NCBI GenBank assembly: GCA_027577415.1 | Contig: JANBQS010000442.1 | Span: forward strand, 1-17,929 | Direction: 5' to 3' | Length of the DNA: 17,929 nucleotides | Source: Coemansia sp. RSA 922 | Lineage: Eukaryota; Kickxellomycota; Kickxellomycetes; Kickxellales; Kickxellaceae | The notes under the pieces: generated by a model | What the model was told of the DNA's origin: nothing | Databases searched by the model: none | The model's input: the letters and a program-made list of their open reading frames with translations, nothing else | Made by a program: the position numbers and the translations under genes | Shown here: positions 17,457 to 17,929 of the stretch, piece by piece | Position numbering within the stretch: the first letter of the stretch is position 1 | Layout of the letters: every line of letters begins with the position of its first letter

Positions 17457-17929
17457 TATAAAGAAAAAGTACAAGAAATGGAAATGGAACGCAAAAAGAA
17501 GAAGAACAAAATAATAGACAAAAAAAAAGTGAAGGGGTGTTGTGTGCTGTGTTGTGCGTTACGTGTAGTGCGTAAGAGAGTGTGTGACCCAGAGCCCCGG
17601 GGCCGGGAACCAAAAATAATAATTAAATAGAGTATGCCGTGAGTGAACGAGTCTCAATTTAAGAATAAAATATAGTGTAAATACGAAGTAAACCTAGAAA
17701 GGAGGGAAAATCTTGTGTGTATCCCTTTTTTGATGCTGATACTTCGTACTCAGCTTTCACCTTTTGAACGCGCTTTGTAGAAAGACGAGGAGACGAGCCG
17801 GCTCACTGAACCGAAGGGCGAGTTTGTGTCTTGGGAGCCCGATTAGGACAACGACCTAACGATGGTTCCGCTTTCAAGTCTCTATTAACCCGAGTCAGAG
17901 TTGCAGATGGACAGACGACCAACGAAAGA
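17457..17929. other. Upstream region of the coiled-coil gene and window edge
   Basis: No confident gene. 17457-17540 is the T/C-rich leader of the coiled-coil gene on the minus strand. 17540-17790 is a mix of GT-rich and AT-rich sequence with no feature I recognise. At the right edge one minus-strand frame is open from the edge to a TGA at 17803-17805. Confidence 0.5.
17803..17928 (-). CDS. Possible 3' end of a gene entering from the right edge (very uncertain)
   Basis: The minus-strand frame beginning at 17928 is open for 41 codons to a TGA. The residues are basic and Pro/Ser/Thr-rich (NRDLKAEPSLGRCPNRAPKT), which could be a disordered C-terminus. The same frame stays open for another 47 codons past the TGA. 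No family resemblance was seen, and an open frame of this length is not significant alone. Confidence 0.15.
   Translation of the reverse strand, partial: LSLVVCPSATLTRVNRDLKAEPSLGRCPNRAPKTQTRPSVQ

Overview
This window looks like nuclear DNA of a filamentous or early-diverging fungus. It holds nine protein-coding genes packed on both strands, with intergenic gaps mostly of 135-280 nt. Most introns are 68-98 nt with GTA(A/T)G-type donors and CTAAC/CTGAC-like branch sites. CTG encodes conserved leucines in the RAD23 and Wee1-type genes, so the code appears standard. The gene set (Pbs2-type MAPKK, Tom5, Ca3427-like binding protein, Wee1-type kinase) is fungal. The intron density and the coilin-like gene suggest something outside the budding yeasts, and a zoopagomycete/Kickxellomycotina-type genome is my guess only. 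I see no mobile element, tRNA, rRNA or CRISPR.

Layout, left to right: (1) SDS3-like subunit of the Sin3/Rpd3 deacetylase complex, + strand, three exons, with a very long Tyr/Gln-rich tail. (2) Ca3427-like periplasmic-binding-protein-fold protein, + strand, five exons including a 14-nt microexon. (3) Wee1/Mik1/Swe1-type CDK-inhibitory kinase, + strand. (4) Tubulin cofactor E (CAP-Gly, LRR, ubiquitin-like), - strand, convergent with the kinase. (5) Coilin-like protein, - strand. (6) TOM5, a 50-residue mitochondrial import receptor subunit split by one intron, - strand. (7) RAD23, + strand, divergent from TOM5. (8) Pbs2/Wis1-type MAP kinase kinase, + strand. (9) A 1244-residue, mostly disordered protein with a central coiled coil, - strand, convergent with the MAPKK. 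The last 470 nt hold no confident gene.

The genes do not form a pathway. They are housekeeping and signalling functions: chromatin, cell cycle, tubulin folding, nuclear bodies, mitochondrial import, ubiquitin shuttling and osmostress signalling. Most start codons are preceded on the coding strand by a strongly T/C-rich leader.

I did not find a clearly new multi-gene system. The items most worth a second look are the fungal coilin-like gene, the prion-like tail on SDS3, the microexon and tandem acceptor in the binding-protein gene, a possible in-frame cassette exon in the long SDS3 intron, and the orphan coiled-coil protein with paired VQT motifs.
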